DNA of 64,000 nt from JAGVSR01 sp963825555 (GTDB lineage Bacteria; Pseudomonadota; Alphaproteobacteria; Rhizobiales; Hyphomicrobiaceae): assembly GCA_963825555.1 (NCBI GenBank), contig CAWGTZ010000015.1, positions 62,001 to 126,000 of the forward strand, given 5' to 3'. Positions 11,501 to 21,281 of the stretch are shown in pieces; position 1 is the stretch's first letter; each line of letters opens with the position of its first letter. A model generated the notes under the pieces. It saw only the letters and a program-made list of their open reading frames with translations, was not told the origin of the DNA and searched no databases. A program made the position numbers and the translations under genes.

Positions 11501-11612
11501 TGGGTGTTTTTCTAAAATCGCGGTAAGGGTGACGTGTAATGCCGAAGACTGGGGTCTTGCTTTCGGCGGTCACCTCACCGATCATGTCGTTCTGGTGACA
11601 GGGAGGCGCGCT

Positions 11613-12002
11613 TTGAGCGAATCCGAACCCATACAGTTCCCGCCGCGAGCCCACAGCTCCCGGCAGCGCTCCGATGCCGGGAGCGCCCACGACCCCGGCA
11701 CCATCACAGCATTCAACCGCCAGGAACTCAGTACGATCATGGCGGTCTACGGCCGCAAGGTCGCCGCCGGCGAGTGGCGCGATTACGCGCTGGACATGAC
11801 CCGCGAAAAGGCGATCTTCAGCGTTTTCCGCCGGTCCGCCGAATATCCCCTCTACCGGATCGAGAAAAATCCAAAGCTTGCACGCAAGCAGGGCGCCTAC
11901 AGCGTGGTGAGCCCCACGGGGCTGATCCTCAAGCGCGGCCACGATCTGGCGCGCGTGCTGACCGTGCTTGACCGCGGTCTGCATCTCGTCGATTGCCGAT
12001 AG
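11613..12002 (+). CDS. DUF2794 family protein
   Basis: A 129-residue protein whose C-terminal 95 residues match the alphaproteobacterial DUF2794 family: FNRQELSTIMAVYGR, AAGEWRDYALD, FSVFRRSAEYPLYRIEK and ILKRGHDLARVL. The function of the family is unknown to me. The start is TTG 11613, chosen because GGGAGG stands six bases upstream; the open frame continues further left into the structured RNA region without family similarity. It is convergent with the Bax-inhibitor-1 gene. Confidence 0.85.
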   Translation: MSESEPIQFPPRAHSSRQRSDAGSAHDPGTITAFNRQELSTIMAVYGRKVAAGEWRDYALDMTREKAIFSVFRRSAEYPLYRIEKNPKLARKQGAYSVVSPTGLILKRGHDLARVLTVLDRGLHLVDCR

Positions 12003-12031
12003 ACGATTTCAGCCCTGCACGAGAGACCGAC

Positions 12032-12064
12032 AAAAGGAAAGGGCCCCGCTTTGCAGCGGAGCCC
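12032..12064 (-). terminator. Terminator of the Bax-inhibitor-1 gene
   Basis: The stem GGGC-CCGCT/AGCGG-GCCC (one mismatch, loop TTGC) at 12041-12064 is followed on the minus strand by TTTCCTTTT. It lies between the convergent DUF2794 and BI-1 genes and may work weakly in both directions. Confidence 0.7.
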
Positions 12065-12092
12065 TCGCAGTCCTTTTCGAACTTCAGACCTG

Positions 12093-12827
12093 TTACTCGC
12101 GGTTGCCGATCAGCGACAGGAGCGAGGTAAACATGTTGATGAAGTCCAGATACAGGCTGAGTGCACCCATGACCGCCGTTTTGGTCATGGCCGCGGCGTC
12201 GCCCGCGATCGAATAATATTCGTCCTTGATCCGCTGCGTATCGTAGGCCGTGAGGCCCGCGAAGATCACTACGCCGAGAACGCTGACGGCGAACATCAGG
12301 GCGCTGGACTGCAGGAACAAGTTGACGACGGCGGCCAGGATGAGACCGATCACGCCCATGATCAGAAATGATCCCCAACCCGACAGGTCCTTCTTGGTCG
12401 TGTAGCCGAAGAGGCTCAGACCGGCGAAGGCGCCCGCCGTGACGAAGAACACCTGCGTGATCGACTGGCCGGTGAAGACAAGGAAGATCGAGGCCAACGA
12501 AAGGCCCATGACGCCGGCAAACAGCCAGAATGCAATCTGCGCCGCGGCCGGGCTCATCTTATAGACCCGGAACGACAGGTAAAACACGAACGCCAGAGGA
12601 GCGAACATGATCACATACTTGAGCGGCGTGCCGTACATTGCCTGAGCGATGGCCGGATTCGACATCGCAGCCTGGGCGGTAAAGTAGGCCACCAACCCCG
12701 TCAGCGCGACACCGCCCGCCATATAGTTGTAGACGCGAAGCATGTAGGCGCGCAGGCCTTCATCGACCTTAGCGCCCGGGCGTACGACCGTGCCGGACCG
12801 CGCCATTTCATTCTGAAGCTGTGCCAT
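12093..12827 (-). CDS. Bax inhibitor-1/YccA family membrane protein
   Basis: A 244-residue protein with seven hydrophobic segments, belonging to the BI-1 (TMBIM) family. The family loop AYDTQRIKDEYY with the acidic residues used as a pH/calcium latch in structurally studied members is present near the C-terminus, as is LYLDFINMFTSLL. Bacterial homologues include YccA, which interacts with FtsH. The exact role here cannot be told. The gene appears to be a single transcription unit. Confidence 0.9.
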   Translation of the reverse strand: MAQLQNEMARSGTVVRPGAKVDEGLRAYMLRVYNYMAGGVALTGLVAYFTAQAAMSNPAIAQAMYGTPLKYVIMFAPLAFVFYLSFRVYKMSPAAAQIAFWLFAGVMGLSLASIFLVFTGQSITQVFFVTAGAFAGLSLFGYTTKKDLSGWGSFLIMGVIGLILAAVVNLFLQSSALMFAVSVLGVVIFAGLTAYDTQRIKDEYYSIAGDAAAMTKTAVMGALSLYLDFINMFTSLLSLIGNRE

Positions 12828-12988
12828 CTGGCAGACCCTTTGAGAAACTTTCCAACGCGAACCTCACTGGTCCGCCGTCAGGATATTGGAGAACTCAAGT
12901 CGGAATTCAAGGCCCTCAAGGGCCGAAAAACCGAATATGCAAACAAAACTCTACCAATTAATCAGATATTTTTCAAGCGGTTAGGTCC

Positions 12989-15568
12989 TCACTGGGAGCG
13001 AAGATAAGGAACCGGGCGGGCACTGAGAACCCGCCAGGTCCCAATCGCCCCGAAAGCAAGCACAAGGGCTGAGGCGACAGCAAGGGCAGAGGCGACCGCA
13101 GACCAGGAGAAGGTGAAGTCGAGTTCCATCAGTTCCGTGATGACGGCATATGCGACGATCGAGCCCAGCAGGGTCGCCGCCGCGGCGGTGACTGTCGCCA
13201 ACAAGAGGTACTCCGCCACGTGGGCACCCAGGATCCGGGAGCGGGTGGCGCCGAGCGCACGGAGAATAACCGCCTCCAGGATGCGCCGGCGCTGCGCCGT
13301 CGCCATGGCGCCCGCCAGAACCAGCGCACCGGCGAGCAGGGTCACGCTTCCAGCCACCCGCACGGCGGACATGACCTTTGAAAAGACCGCATTGAACGCC
13401 TCGATCGCTTCCTTCACCCGGATCGTCGTAACCCCGGGGAAAGACTTCCCAAGTGCCCGGGCCAGTCGGACCTCTTCTGCAGTTGCGGTGTCATGGGGCA
13501 GAGAAATTGTCGCGAGCAGATTGTGCGGAGCGCCCGCGAGCGTGTTGGGAGAAAATACCATGACGAAGTTGAGCGACAGGCTCTCCCACTTCACCTCCCG
13601 GAGGTTGGCGATGCGCGCGCTCACGTTCCGGCCGAGCACGTTGACCGTGATGCTGTCGCCGATCTCCAGACCGAGGTTGCGCGCCAGTTCGGCTTCGAAG
13701 GAGACCAGCGGTTCTCCGGAATAGCCGGCCGGCCACCAGTCACCTTTGACCACCTTCGAGCCCGCCGGCACGACGTCGGAGTAGGTGAGACCACGATCGC
13801 CGGTCAGCACCCACTGGGCCTCCGGCGGCGCAGAGACTTCTTCCACCGGGATGCCCTTCAGTGAAATGAGCCGCCCGCGCAGCATCGGCGCGTCCTCGAT
13901 TTCAGATCCTGGCGCTTCCCGCATCACCGTCTCTCGAAACGCCGCTTGGTCACGCTTGGGGATGTCGATGACAAAGTAGCTGGGCGACGTTTCAGGCAAG
14001 CGGCTCGTCAGTTCCGACACCAGCGAGGCATCCGCCAACGCCACCGCAACAAGCAGTGATAGCCCTGAACCCAGGGAGAGGACCACGGACCGCGTAAGAC
14101 CGCCAGGCGAGCCGATGTTGGCGATGGCGAGGCCGAGTTCGGGACGCCGAGGCCGACGAATGCCGCGGGCAAGCCGCGTGATAAGCCCACCCAGCAGCCA
14201 GAACAGGCCGATCACGGCCGCCACGCCGGCCACAAAGAAAAAAGCGATCCGCTGCGATTCGGAGGACAACACCGCAACCAGAACGAGGATGATCGCCACG
14301 ACGGCAATGAGCGCAAGTACGCGGGGACGCGGCCAGGTATTGCTGGGATCGACCTCTTCGCGAAACAACACGCTCGCGCGCACCTGTTCGGCGCGGCCGA
14401 GCGGCCAGAGCGCGAACAATAGCGCCACCAGCACTCCGTAAACCACAGCGAGCGCCACGCTCTGCGCGGACAGCGCGAACTCGGGTTCGACCGGAAGAAA
14501 ATCCGCCAGCAGGCTCGACAGGATCGGCGGCAGCATGAGGCCGAGCCCCAGGCCGGCGGCCACACCGATCAAAGCCATCGCCAACACCTGGACAAGGAAT
14601 ACGGCGAAGACCGTCGCACCGCTCGCACCGACGCTTTTGAAGGTGGCGATCACCTTGCGCCGGCGATCGATGAATGTCGCTACGGCGTTGGCCACGCCGA
14701 CGCCGCCTGTAATGAGCGCCGTCAGCCCCAACAGTGTCAGGAACTGGCGCAACCGCTCCAGCGTACGGCTGACCTGGGGCGAGGGATCCCGCCGGTCGGT
14801 GACGGTGAACCCGGACTGGGGCAACTCCTTAGCGACCCGGTCTTTGATCGACGCCACGCGTTCGTCCAGGGGCTCGCCGTTCTGGGAAAGAAGCATTGCA
14901 TAGCGCCAGCGGATGAGTGCGCCGGGTTGAACAAGGCCGGTCCGATTCATGGTCTCCAGCGACGCCATGACCCGCGGCCCATAGGCAACGCGGTCGCCCA
15001 GCCCATCGGGCTCGCTGAGGAGCTGGGCCGCGATTTCCAGTTCCGCCTCGCCGATCCGGATGCGGTCCCCCACTTTCACGCCGAGACGCTCCAGCAGCAT
15101 GCCATCCACAATCACACCGCGCGACAGCGCCTCACTCGGATCGCCATTGCCTTCGAGCTTCAATTTGCCGACAAGCGGATAGGTACTGTCGACACCCTTC
15201 AACTCGATCAGCGTCTGGTCCTCGCCATCGAGACGGCGGCCCATGGTGCGCATCGTTGCCGTCTCGCTCGCGCGGCCAACGGAATCGATCCATGCGCGCT
15301 CATCCGCTGACGCGCGCGCATGCGGCCGTGCAAGCTTCACATCTCCGCCGAGAAGCAATGCGCCCTGCTTCTCGAAGCCAGATTTCAGCGCATCGGACAA
15401 AGCCCCGACGCCGGTAATCACCATGACGCCGAGCGCCACGCACGCAATGAAGACGTAGAACCCGGACAACCCTGATCTGAGCTCCCGCGATGCCAGCCGC
15501 AGTACGAGTGGCAACGACACCGATGCGGCGCGCGCGGACTGCGGATGCGATCTGTCTGCTGCCGTCAT
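12989..15568 (-). CDS. ybbP: ABC transporter permease, YbbP-like (FtsX domains)
   Basis: An 859-residue membrane protein with an N-terminal helix, a large periplasmic MacB-type domain, two FtsX-like permease blocks (about residues 265-500 and 730-850) and a second periplasmic domain between them. This two-block, ~10-helix plan is that of YbbP. It overlaps the upstream ATPase gene by four bases, so the two form a YbbAP exporter. The pair sits divergent to a TesA-like esterase, the same arrangement as tesA-ybbAP in E. coli, where transport of lipids or hydrophobic compounds has been proposed but not proven. Confidence 0.9.
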   Translation of the reverse strand: MTAADRSHPQSARAASVSLPLVLRLASRELRSGLSGFYVFIACVALGVMVITGVGALSDALKSGFEKQGALLLGGDVKLARPHARASADERAWIDSVGRASETATMRTMGRRLDGEDQTLIELKGVDSTYPLVGKLKLEGNGDPSEALSRGVIVDGMLLERLGVKVGDRIRIGEAELEIAAQLLSEPDGLGDRVAYGPRVMASLETMNRTGLVQPGALIRWRYAMLLSQNGEPLDERVASIKDRVAKELPQSGFTVTDRRDPSPQVSRTLERLRQFLTLLGLTALITGGVGVANAVATFIDRRRKVIATFKSVGASGATVFAVFLVQVLAMALIGVAAGLGLGLMLPPILSSLLADFLPVEPEFALSAQSVALAVVYGVLVALLFALWPLGRAEQVRASVLFREEVDPSNTWPRPRVLALIAVVAIILVLVAVLSSESQRIAFFFVAGVAAVIGLFWLLGGLITRLARGIRRPRRPELGLAIANIGSPGGLTRSVVLSLGSGLSLLVAVALADASLVSELTSRLPETSPSYFVIDIPKRDQAAFRETVMREAPGSEIEDAPMLRGRLISLKGIPVEEVSAPPEAQWVLTGDRGLTYSDVVPAGSKVVKGDWWPAGYSGEPLVSFEAELARNLGLEIGDSITVNVLGRNVSARIANLREVKWESLSLNFVMVFSPNTLAGAPHNLLATISLPHDTATAEEVRLARALGKSFPGVTTIRVKEAIEAFNAVFSKVMSAVRVAGSVTLLAGALVLAGAMATAQRRRILEAVILRALGATRSRILGAHVAEYLLLATVTAAAATLLGSIVAYAVITELMELDFTFSWSAVASALAVASALVLAFGAIGTWRVLSARPVPYLRSQ

Positions 15569-16257
15569 GCTGCCCTAGCCTGCCTATCGTCGATGATGCG
15601 CCCATCCGCCATGCGAATGACGCGATCGCACTCCGCTGCGAGTTGTTCGTCGTGCGTGACGAGTACGAGGGTGGCGTCACGGTCCTTCTTGAGGCTGAAC
15701 AGCAGATCGACGACGCCTCGTCCCGTACGGCCGTCGAGGTTTCCGGTCGGTTCGTCCGCCAAAAGAAGCTTCGGCTCGATGCTCAACGCCCGGGCAAGCG
15801 CCACGCGTTGCTGCTCGCCGCCGGAGAGCTGCGCCGGATAGTGATCAAGGCGATGCGACAGTCCAACCTCTTCGAGCCGGGCGCGTGCGATATCTTCCGA
15901 ACCGGACCTTCCGGAGAACTCCAGCGGCAACGCAACGTTCTCAAGCGCCGTCATGGTCGGGACGAGATGGAACGACTGGAAGACGATGCCGATGGTTTCC
16001 CCGCGCACTCGCGCAAGCTCGTCCTCGCCGAGGGCCTGAAAATCATGGCCGCCAACCCGCACATCGCCCGACGTGGCCCGCTCCAGCCCTGCTAGCACCA
16101 TGAGCAGCGACGTCTTGCCCGATCCAGACGGACCCACGATCGCGACCGACTGACCGCGCGCAATGTCCAGGCCCACGCCGTTCAGGATTGCGACGGGCCC
16201 AGCACGGCTGTCCAGCGTCAGATGCACGGACTTTAGAGAAATGATCGGGTCTGCCAC
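15565..16257 (-). CDS. ybbA: ABC transporter ATPase YbbA
   Basis: A 230-residue ATPase of the LolD/MacB class. Walker A is GPSGSGKT (residues 42-49), the signature is LSGGEQQR, Walker B is LLLADEPTGNLD, and the switch is VTHD. The start is GTG 16257, with AAGGA seven bases upstream; the open frame extends about 100 residues further without similarity and would run into the tesA promoter and gene. It is the first gene of ybbA-ybbP. Confidence 0.92.
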   Translation of the reverse strand: MADPIISLKSVHLTLDSRAGPVAILNGVGLDIARGQSVAIVGPSGSGKTSLLMVLAGLERATSGDVRVGGHDFQALGEDELARVRGETIGIVFQSFHLVPTMTALENVALPLEFSGRSGSEDIARARLEEVGLSHRLDHYPAQLSGGEQQRVALARALSIEPKLLLADEPTGNLDGRTGRGVVDLLFSLKKDRDATLVLVTHDEQLAAECDRVIRMADGRIIDDRQARAA

Positions 16258-16377
16258 GTGCAAATCCTTGCTGTCATAAGAAGGTGACTTGGCCCCCACG
16301 GTTGGGGGCCGCCTTGCTTTAGGCTCATGTCGGCTATACGTGAACCTCGTGCAATGGACGAGGCTTAGGGCGGAAAA

Positions 16378-17082
16378 ATGATGGCCAACACCACCTGGCG
16401 GCGCGCGCCCCGGCTCTGGAAACTGGGTGTTCTGGCGACGATCTTCAATGCCGCACTGGCCGTTTCGGTCCTGGCCGTTGCACAGGAAACGGATGATCCG
16501 GTGAAACTCGTCGCTTTCGGAGACAGTCTGACAGCCGGATACCTGCTGAAACCGCAGGACGCTTTTCCGGCGCAACTTTCTGCGGCTCTCACCGCCAAGG
16601 GCTACAACGTCGAGATCAGCAATGCCGGGGTTTCAGGCGACACGACCGCGGCGGGTCTCGAACGCTTCGAATGGGCCGTCCCGGCCGGTACGGACGCCGT
16701 GATCCTGGAGCTTGGCGCCAACGATGCACTGCGCGGCCAGCCGCCGGCGGAAACGCGCGCCAATCTGGAAGCGATCATCCTGAAATTGAAGGAACGCAAC
16801 ATCGACGTGCTGCTGACGGGCATGAAGGCTCCCAAGAACTGGGGTGAGGACTACGCGCGCACCTTCGATGCTATCTACGCCGACCTCGCCGAGAAGCACG
16901 GCCTGTTGCTCTATCCCTTCTTCCTGGACGGCATCGCCCTCGATTCGAAACTCAACCTTGACGACGGCCTGCATCCGAACGGCAAGGGCGTCAGCGTGAT
17001 CGTGACGCGCATTCTTCCCAAGGTGGAAGAGCTCCTGCAGCGTGTCGCTGCAAAAAGCTCCCGCAAGCAGTCGAAATCTTAG
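16378..17082 (+). CDS. tesA: GDSL-family arylesterase/lysophospholipase TesA
   Basis: A 234-residue SGNH hydrolase. Block I is AFGDSLTAGY with nucleophile S50, block III is GANDALRG, and the catalytic pair Asp/His is in DGLHPN. A hydrophobic segment at about residues 15-35 ending in AVAQ looks like a signal peptide, so the enzyme acts in the periplasm. It cleaves acyl-CoA, lysophospholipid or aryl esters in known homologues. It is divergent from ybbAP. Confidence 0.92.
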   Translation: MMANTTWRRAPRLWKLGVLATIFNAALAVSVLAVAQETDDPVKLVAFGDSLTAGYLLKPQDAFPAQLSAALTAKGYNVEISNAGVSGDTTAAGLERFEWAVPAGTDAVILELGANDALRGQPPAETRANLEAIILKLKERNIDVLLTGMKAPKNWGEDYARTFDAIYADLAEKHGLLLYPFFLDGIALDSKLNLDDGLHPNGKGVSVIVTRILPKVEELLQRVAAKSSRKQSKS

Positions 17083-17097
17083 GAGAGGTCGCCATCC

Positions 17098-17670
17098 ATG
17101 CCCCGTCTCTTCACGGGCATCGAGCTGCCGGAAGATATCTGCGACCAGCTGGCCGAACTGGAGCAGCCGCTACCCGGCGCGAAATGGATCGAACAGGACA
17201 ACTTCCACATTACGCTGCGGTTCGCAGGCGACATCGACAAGCGCGCGGCGCACGAGTTCGCCGAGGAACTGGCGCGGATCGATCAGGACGTGTTCGAGAT
17301 CCGGCTTGAGGGCCTGGGCGTCTTCGGCGGCAAGGACCCGCGAACCTTATGGGCGGGCGTCTCCTCCTCCAACGCCCTCGATGCGCTGGCGCGCGCCAAT
17401 GAACGAGCCGCTCGCGCGGCTGGCTTGCCGCCTGAAACGCGCGCATTCAAGGCGCACGTGACGTTGGCCCGGTTGCGCAATACCGACATCGCAGCACTTA
17501 CGATGCTTCTGGAACGACGGTCGCTCCTGCGAACGCGGCCGTTTGTCGTCGAACATTTTTCGCTTTTCTCTTCGCGACCAAAGATCGGCGGCGGGCCCTA
17601 TGTCGTGGAAGAGGTGTTCCCGCTGCGCGGCTCAGGCCACGACTACGCCGGCTTCGGCCCTCACGACTGA
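17098..17670 (+). CDS. thpR: RNA 2',3'-cyclic phosphodiesterase (2H family)
   Basis: A 190-residue two-histidine phosphoesterase. Both catalytic HxTL motifs are visible, HITL at residues 37-40 and HVTL at 120-123. The family opens 2',3'-cyclic phosphates on RNA and was first described as 2'-5' RNA ligase. It follows tesA by 15 bases with GGAGAGG before its ATG, so the two are probably co-transcribed. Its last ten bases overlap the end of the convergent DUF2865 gene. Confidence 0.9.
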   Translation: MPRLFTGIELPEDICDQLAELEQPLPGAKWIEQDNFHITLRFAGDIDKRAAHEFAEELARIDQDVFEIRLEGLGVFGGKDPRTLWAGVSSSNALDALARANERAARAAGLPPETRAFKAHVTLARLRNTDIAALTMLLERRSLLRTRPFVVEHFSLFSSRPKIGGGPYVVEEVFPLRGSGHDYAGFGPHD

Positions 17671-18779
17671 CAGGCCCGACATGGTGACGGGCCTTTCATC
17701 GCGCACGTCGTGGCGTTTCCCCCGGCCAGACAAAATTGAACCAGGCACCCGAAGAAGGACGCCTGCTGGGCCTTCTTGACCGCTTTGGCGCGGATCTTCG
17801 AGGCCCGGCGGGACCGCCAATCCGCTCTTCGTGAGGTCCCTTCCGAAATCCGGCGCGCCGCCACAGGCGTCGCATCGTTCAAAGCCGATACGGCAATCTC
17901 GGCCAGAGCCGCTTCCAACTCCGCCACGTTCACGGCCGGCTCCGGCTCGAAGTTGAGGGTCGGATCGCTCGGCAGAACGTGAAGGTGAACATATCCCGTC
18001 ATTGTCGCAGGTGGCGGAAGCTCGGCCTCGGTGGCCACGATTTCTTCTTCGAATGAGACCGCTTCCGCCCGATCCAGATCTGCCGCCGCCTGCGTCGCCG
18101 CTATCAGCTGAGCGACCTTGTCCTTGCGCAGCGCTTCGGCAATTTCGCGCTGCCTCTGCATTTCGATCTGGAGTTTCTTGGCGGCCTCCGCCGCGGCGTA
18201 TTGATGGTGCCTATAAGCTTCTGCGGAGGACCAGGGAGCAGGCCGGCAGCCGCAACCATTGATGAGCGTCTTGCGGTAAAGAAAGGCTGTTTTCAGTTGG
18301 CCGTATCCGTTTCCTTTGAGGTCGATCATGGATTTGGGATCGACGCTGTCCCGGTGCTGGTAGAAGAGCCTGGCTTCGCCGGCGCAGCTCGATTCGCAGC
18401 GGCGCGCATCGGCTGCAAACCGTTCGCGGGAGACAGACCGGCTGACAGGCCAGTAATAACCGTCGCACATGCGAACGCAGACCGTGCGATAGGATCCACC
18501 AAAGGCGGGGTCGCGGACGTAATCCTCGCCATCCGCGCGCATGCTCTGATGGTTCTCCGACATCCATCTCTTCAGGGATCGAGATCGAAGACCGGCCCGG
18601 TTGGAGCCGCGCGGCTTGGCGGACCCGGCTTTCTCGGCTGAGGCGGGCTTTGAAGAACCGAACCCGAACAGGGTTTGAAAGAAGGACTGTGCCTCTGCCG
18701 GAGGAGCGAAAAAAACACTCACCAGCATCCCAGCCGCCAATCGCCATGAGAGCGACTGCAAATTGCTACGCACCAACAC
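17661..18779 (-). CDS. DUF2865 domain protein, secreted
   Basis: A 372-residue protein with an N-terminal signal-like segment (SLSWRLAAGMLVSVFF, cut after AEA). The central region has the DUF2865 pattern: RTVCVRMCDGYYWPVSRSV, then CESSC, and NGCGCRP, all cysteine-rich. A helical AEAAKKLQIEMQRQ stretch follows, and the tail is basic with a final cysteine cluster. Function unknown. The family is largely confined to Hyphomicrobiales, as far as I know. Its 3' end overlaps thpR tail-to-tail by ten bases. Confidence 0.82.
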   Translation of the reverse strand: MLVRSNLQSLSWRLAAGMLVSVFFAPPAEAQSFFQTLFGFGSSKPASAEKAGSAKPRGSNRAGLRSRSLKRWMSENHQSMRADGEDYVRDPAFGGSYRTVCVRMCDGYYWPVSRSVSRERFAADARRCESSCAGEARLFYQHRDSVDPKSMIDLKGNGYGQLKTAFLYRKTLINGCGCRPAPWSSAEAYRHHQYAAAEAAKKLQIEMQRQREIAEALRKDKVAQLIAATQAAADLDRAEAVSFEEEIVATEAELPPPATMTGYVHLHVLPSDPTLNFEPEPAVNVAELEAALAEIAVSALNDATPVAARRISEGTSRRADWRSRRASKIRAKAVKKAQQASFFGCLVQFCLAGGNATTCAMKGPSPCRACQS

Positions 18780-18980
18780 CCGACCGCCCCGACGCCCTTA
18801 TGCGAATTCCCGTCTTCGCTGCTGCGTCAGTGTAGCCCGCGCAGCGCCCCCGCTAGACCTGCGGGTGCGCAAAGGATGCCGCAGGATGGCAAATTTTCGC
18901 TGAACAGACCTGCAAAAAACATAGCAAAACCAGCGTGATAATGTGAACATGTGGCTCCACTTTGGCCCGCTTTGGAACAT

Positions 18981-19964
18981 TCAGGATCCGCAGACGCGCA
19001 CCACGACCTTGCCGGAGGCCTCGCGCCGCTCCAGCACCCCGATCGCCTCCACGATCTTCTCTAGCGGATAGGCAGCGTGGATGCGCGGTTTGAGCCGTCC
19101 CTCGGCGACGGCCTGCAGAACGGTTTCCATATTGGCGCGGTGAGCAGCCGGATCCCGCTTCACCGCTTCGCCCCAGAACACGCCCAGGGCCGCTACCCCT
19201 TTAACCAGAAGCAGGTTCAGTGGCAGCTTGGGAATGGTGCCAGAAGCGAAGCCGACGACCAGGAACCGGCCGTTCCACTTAAGAGCCCGGAGAGATGGCT
19301 CCGCGGCGTCACCGCCGACGCAGTCGTAGACCACATCCACCCCGTCGCCGCCGGTGCGGTCCCGCAGCGCCTGTTTGAGATCCTCCTTGGCGTAGTCGAT
19401 GACCTCATCGGCACCATGATCGCGGCAGATGGCGAGTTTCTCGGCCGAAGACGCGACGGCGATCACCCGCGCGCCCAGAACCTTGGCGATCTCGATGGCG
19501 GCAAGACCTGCGCCACCCGCAGCACCCAGCACGGCGACCGTCTCCCCCGGCTGCAATGCCCCGCGATCCTTCAGTCCGTGGATCGCAGTACCATACGTAA
19601 TAGATACCCCCGCCGCGGCCTCGTCGCTGACGGAATCCGGAATCGGAATGGCGGCCTCTGCGCAAACGATGACCTCCTCGCGGGCACCGCCCCAGCCCAG
19701 ATAGGCGGCCACGCGATCGCCAACGGCGAGCGTGCTGACACCTGGCCCGACACGAGTGACGACGCCCGCTATCTCACCTGCCGGTGAGAACGGAAGATCC
19801 GGCTTTTGCTGATATTTTCCACGAGTGATGAGGGTATCGAAGAAATTAAGTGCGGCCACGCGCACGGCCACCGCCACCTCACCGGGACCGGGCTCCGCAG
19901 TCGGAATGTCCTCGATTACCAGCGCCTCCGGACCGTCGAGACGCTTGCACAATACCGCCCGCAT
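18981..19964 (-). CDS. NADPH:quinone oxidoreductase family protein (MDR superfamily)
   Basis: A 327-residue zinc-independent medium-chain dehydrogenase. It has the GroES-like N-terminal half, PAGEIAGVV and VGDRVAAYLGWGG, then a Rossmann fold with VLGAAGGAGLAAIEIAKVLGA for NADPH binding. No structural zinc cysteine cluster is seen, as expected for the quinone reductase branch. The substrate is unknown. The gene stands alone, with a 120-bp gap to the divergent methyltransferase gene. Confidence 0.88.
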   Translation of the reverse strand: MRAVLCKRLDGPEALVIEDIPTAEPGPGEVAVAVRVAALNFFDTLITRGKYQQKPDLPFSPAGEIAGVVTRVGPGVSTLAVGDRVAAYLGWGGAREEVIVCAEAAIPIPDSVSDEAAAGVSITYGTAIHGLKDRGALQPGETVAVLGAAGGAGLAAIEIAKVLGARVIAVASSAEKLAICRDHGADEVIDYAKEDLKQALRDRTGGDGVDVVYDCVGGDAAEPSLRALKWNGRFLVVGFASGTIPKLPLNLLLVKGVAALGVFWGEAVKRDPAAHRANMETVLQAVAEGRLKPRIHAAYPLEKIVEAIGVLERREASGKVVVRVCGS

Positions 19965-20084
19965 GTGAAATCTCCCCGCAATCGCCTATTAGGGACCTCG
20001 CCGTCCCGACCCGCAGCCTTCAGGTGGAATGTTTTGCCTCCAGGGGCAAGTGCACCGTTTTATCCGGAACTCCGACTGCCTCCT

Positions 20085-20672
20085 ATGTCTCAAGAGCAGC
20101 CCTCCTCCGCGTTTCCCGCTCCGCCGCCCTCTTGGCCGCCGCGCCCGCGCGGCTACTTCGCCATCGGCGCGGAACGCATGTCGAAATCGCTCAATCTGGG
20201 CAATCTCATGCGCTCCGCGCACGCCTTTGGAGCAAGCTTCACCTTCACCATCGGAGCGACCTACAACGCGCTGGAAGCATATGCCGATACCTCCAAGAGC
20301 CAGCACCATTTGCCGCACTACAACTGGTGCGGCCTGGAGGATCTGGCCTTGCCCCAGGGCATGAAACTCGTTGGTGTGGAACTTGTGGATGGCGCGATCG
20401 ACCTGCCGAGCTTCCGCCATCCCATGCGCGCAGCTTATGTGCTTGGTCCCGAACGTGGTTCTCTTTCGGAACCTTTGCTTGCGCGTTGCGACTATGTGGT
20501 CAAGATACCGACAATGTTCTGCGTGAATGTTGCCATGGCAGGGGCCATCGTCATGTACGACCGCGTCAAGAGCCTCGCCCGGTTCGCGGACCGCCCGTTG
20601 ACGGAAGGCGGACCCATCGAACCACCTCAGCGCCGCGGCCATGCAACGCCGGGCAGCGGACGCAGGGAGTGA
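20085..20672 (+). CDS. TrmH/SpoU-family RNA methyltransferase
   Basis: A 195-residue SPOUT methyltransferase. SAM-knot motifs are visible: NLGNLMRSAHAFGA (motif 1), YVLGPERGSLSEPLLARCD (motif 2) and IPTMFCVNVAMAGAIVMYD (motif 3). Members methylate a ribose 2'-OH in tRNA or rRNA; the target here is not determined. The ATG at 20085 is chosen because family similarity begins shortly after it; a proline-rich 20-residue lead precedes the domain. The upstream continuation of the frame is antisense to the oxidoreductase gene. Confidence 0.85.
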   Translation: MSQEQPSSAFPAPPPSWPPRPRGYFAIGAERMSKSLNLGNLMRSAHAFGASFTFTIGATYNALEAYADTSKSQHHLPHYNWCGLEDLALPQGMKLVGVELVDGAIDLPSFRHPMRAAYVLGPERGSLSEPLLARCDYVVKIPTMFCVNVAMAGAIVMYDRVKSLARFADRPLTEGGPIEPPQRRGHATPGSGRRE

Positions 20673-20741
20673 CGAATCAACTCGCCGGCAGCGATACGTT
20701 GCTGAACTTTAAACATTCCATTGCGAGAACCTAGACCCGAC

Positions 20742-21266
20742 ATGTTGATCCACGACCGAACTCTCATCATCCGGCGGACAGCCGTTTTTGCCGCATTGGC
20801 CTTGCTGCCAACGGCGGCCTGGAGCCAGGGCGCCAACGTTACTGGAACATTCGGTGCCTGGAGTCTTTACACGAGCGATGCAAGTGGTTCGAAGATCTGC
20901 TTCGTTGCCTCCGAGCCGAAAGACAAGAAGCCGGCCAATGCGAACCGCGCCACCGCGCTGCTCTACATTTCCGCCTGGCCGAAGGACGGCATTCGCTCCG
21001 AAGTGAGCGTGAAGCTCGGCTATCCGATCAAGACGCCAAGCACGGTGACCGTGTCGGTCGGCGACGAGAGCTTCAAGCTTTTTCCCAAGGACGAGCGCGC
21101 TTACGTGGCCGACACCACTGAGGAAATGAAACTCGTCGAGGCTCTGAAAAAGGGCAGTACGGCATCCGTTGTCGCAACCTCGACCCGCGGCACGGACACG
21201 ACCGATACGTACTCGCTCTCCGGTGTGACCCAGGCCCTCCAGGCGCTGGCCACCAATTGCCCTTGA
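20742..21266 (+). CDS. Invasion-associated locus B (IalB)-type exported protein
   Basis: A 174-residue protein with a signal peptide (RRTAVFAALALLPTAAWSQG, cut near AWSQ). The body starts with FGAWSLYTSD and continues with KICFVASEP, KLGYPI and ALQALATNCP, the pattern of IalB-like proteins, where two cysteines (CF and NC) usually form a disulphide. The family is named from Bartonella but is common in free-living Hyphomicrobiales, so it does not imply virulence. It is convergent with the smr gene 15 bases away. Confidence 0.82.
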   Translation: MLIHDRTLIIRRTAVFAALALLPTAAWSQGANVTGTFGAWSLYTSDASGSKICFVASEPKDKKPANANRATALLYISAWPKDGIRSEVSVKLGYPIKTPSTVTVSVGDESFKLFPKDERAYVADTTEEMKLVEALKKGSTASVVATSTRGTDTTDTYSLSGVTQALQALATNCP

Positions 21267-21281
21267 TTTCAAGGCCGGGGC

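Noticed and set aside
11311..11515. Plus-strand reading of the rod-shaped RNA as a glycine or cobalamin riboswitch for DUF2794
   Set aside because: The conserved cores of those riboswitches are missing, and the fold is a single rod rather than a multi-arm junction.
11256..11984. 242-codon minus-strand frame across the RNA candidate and DUF2794
   Set aside because: It has no recognisable domain, runs through the structured hairpins and lies opposite the DUF2794 gene.
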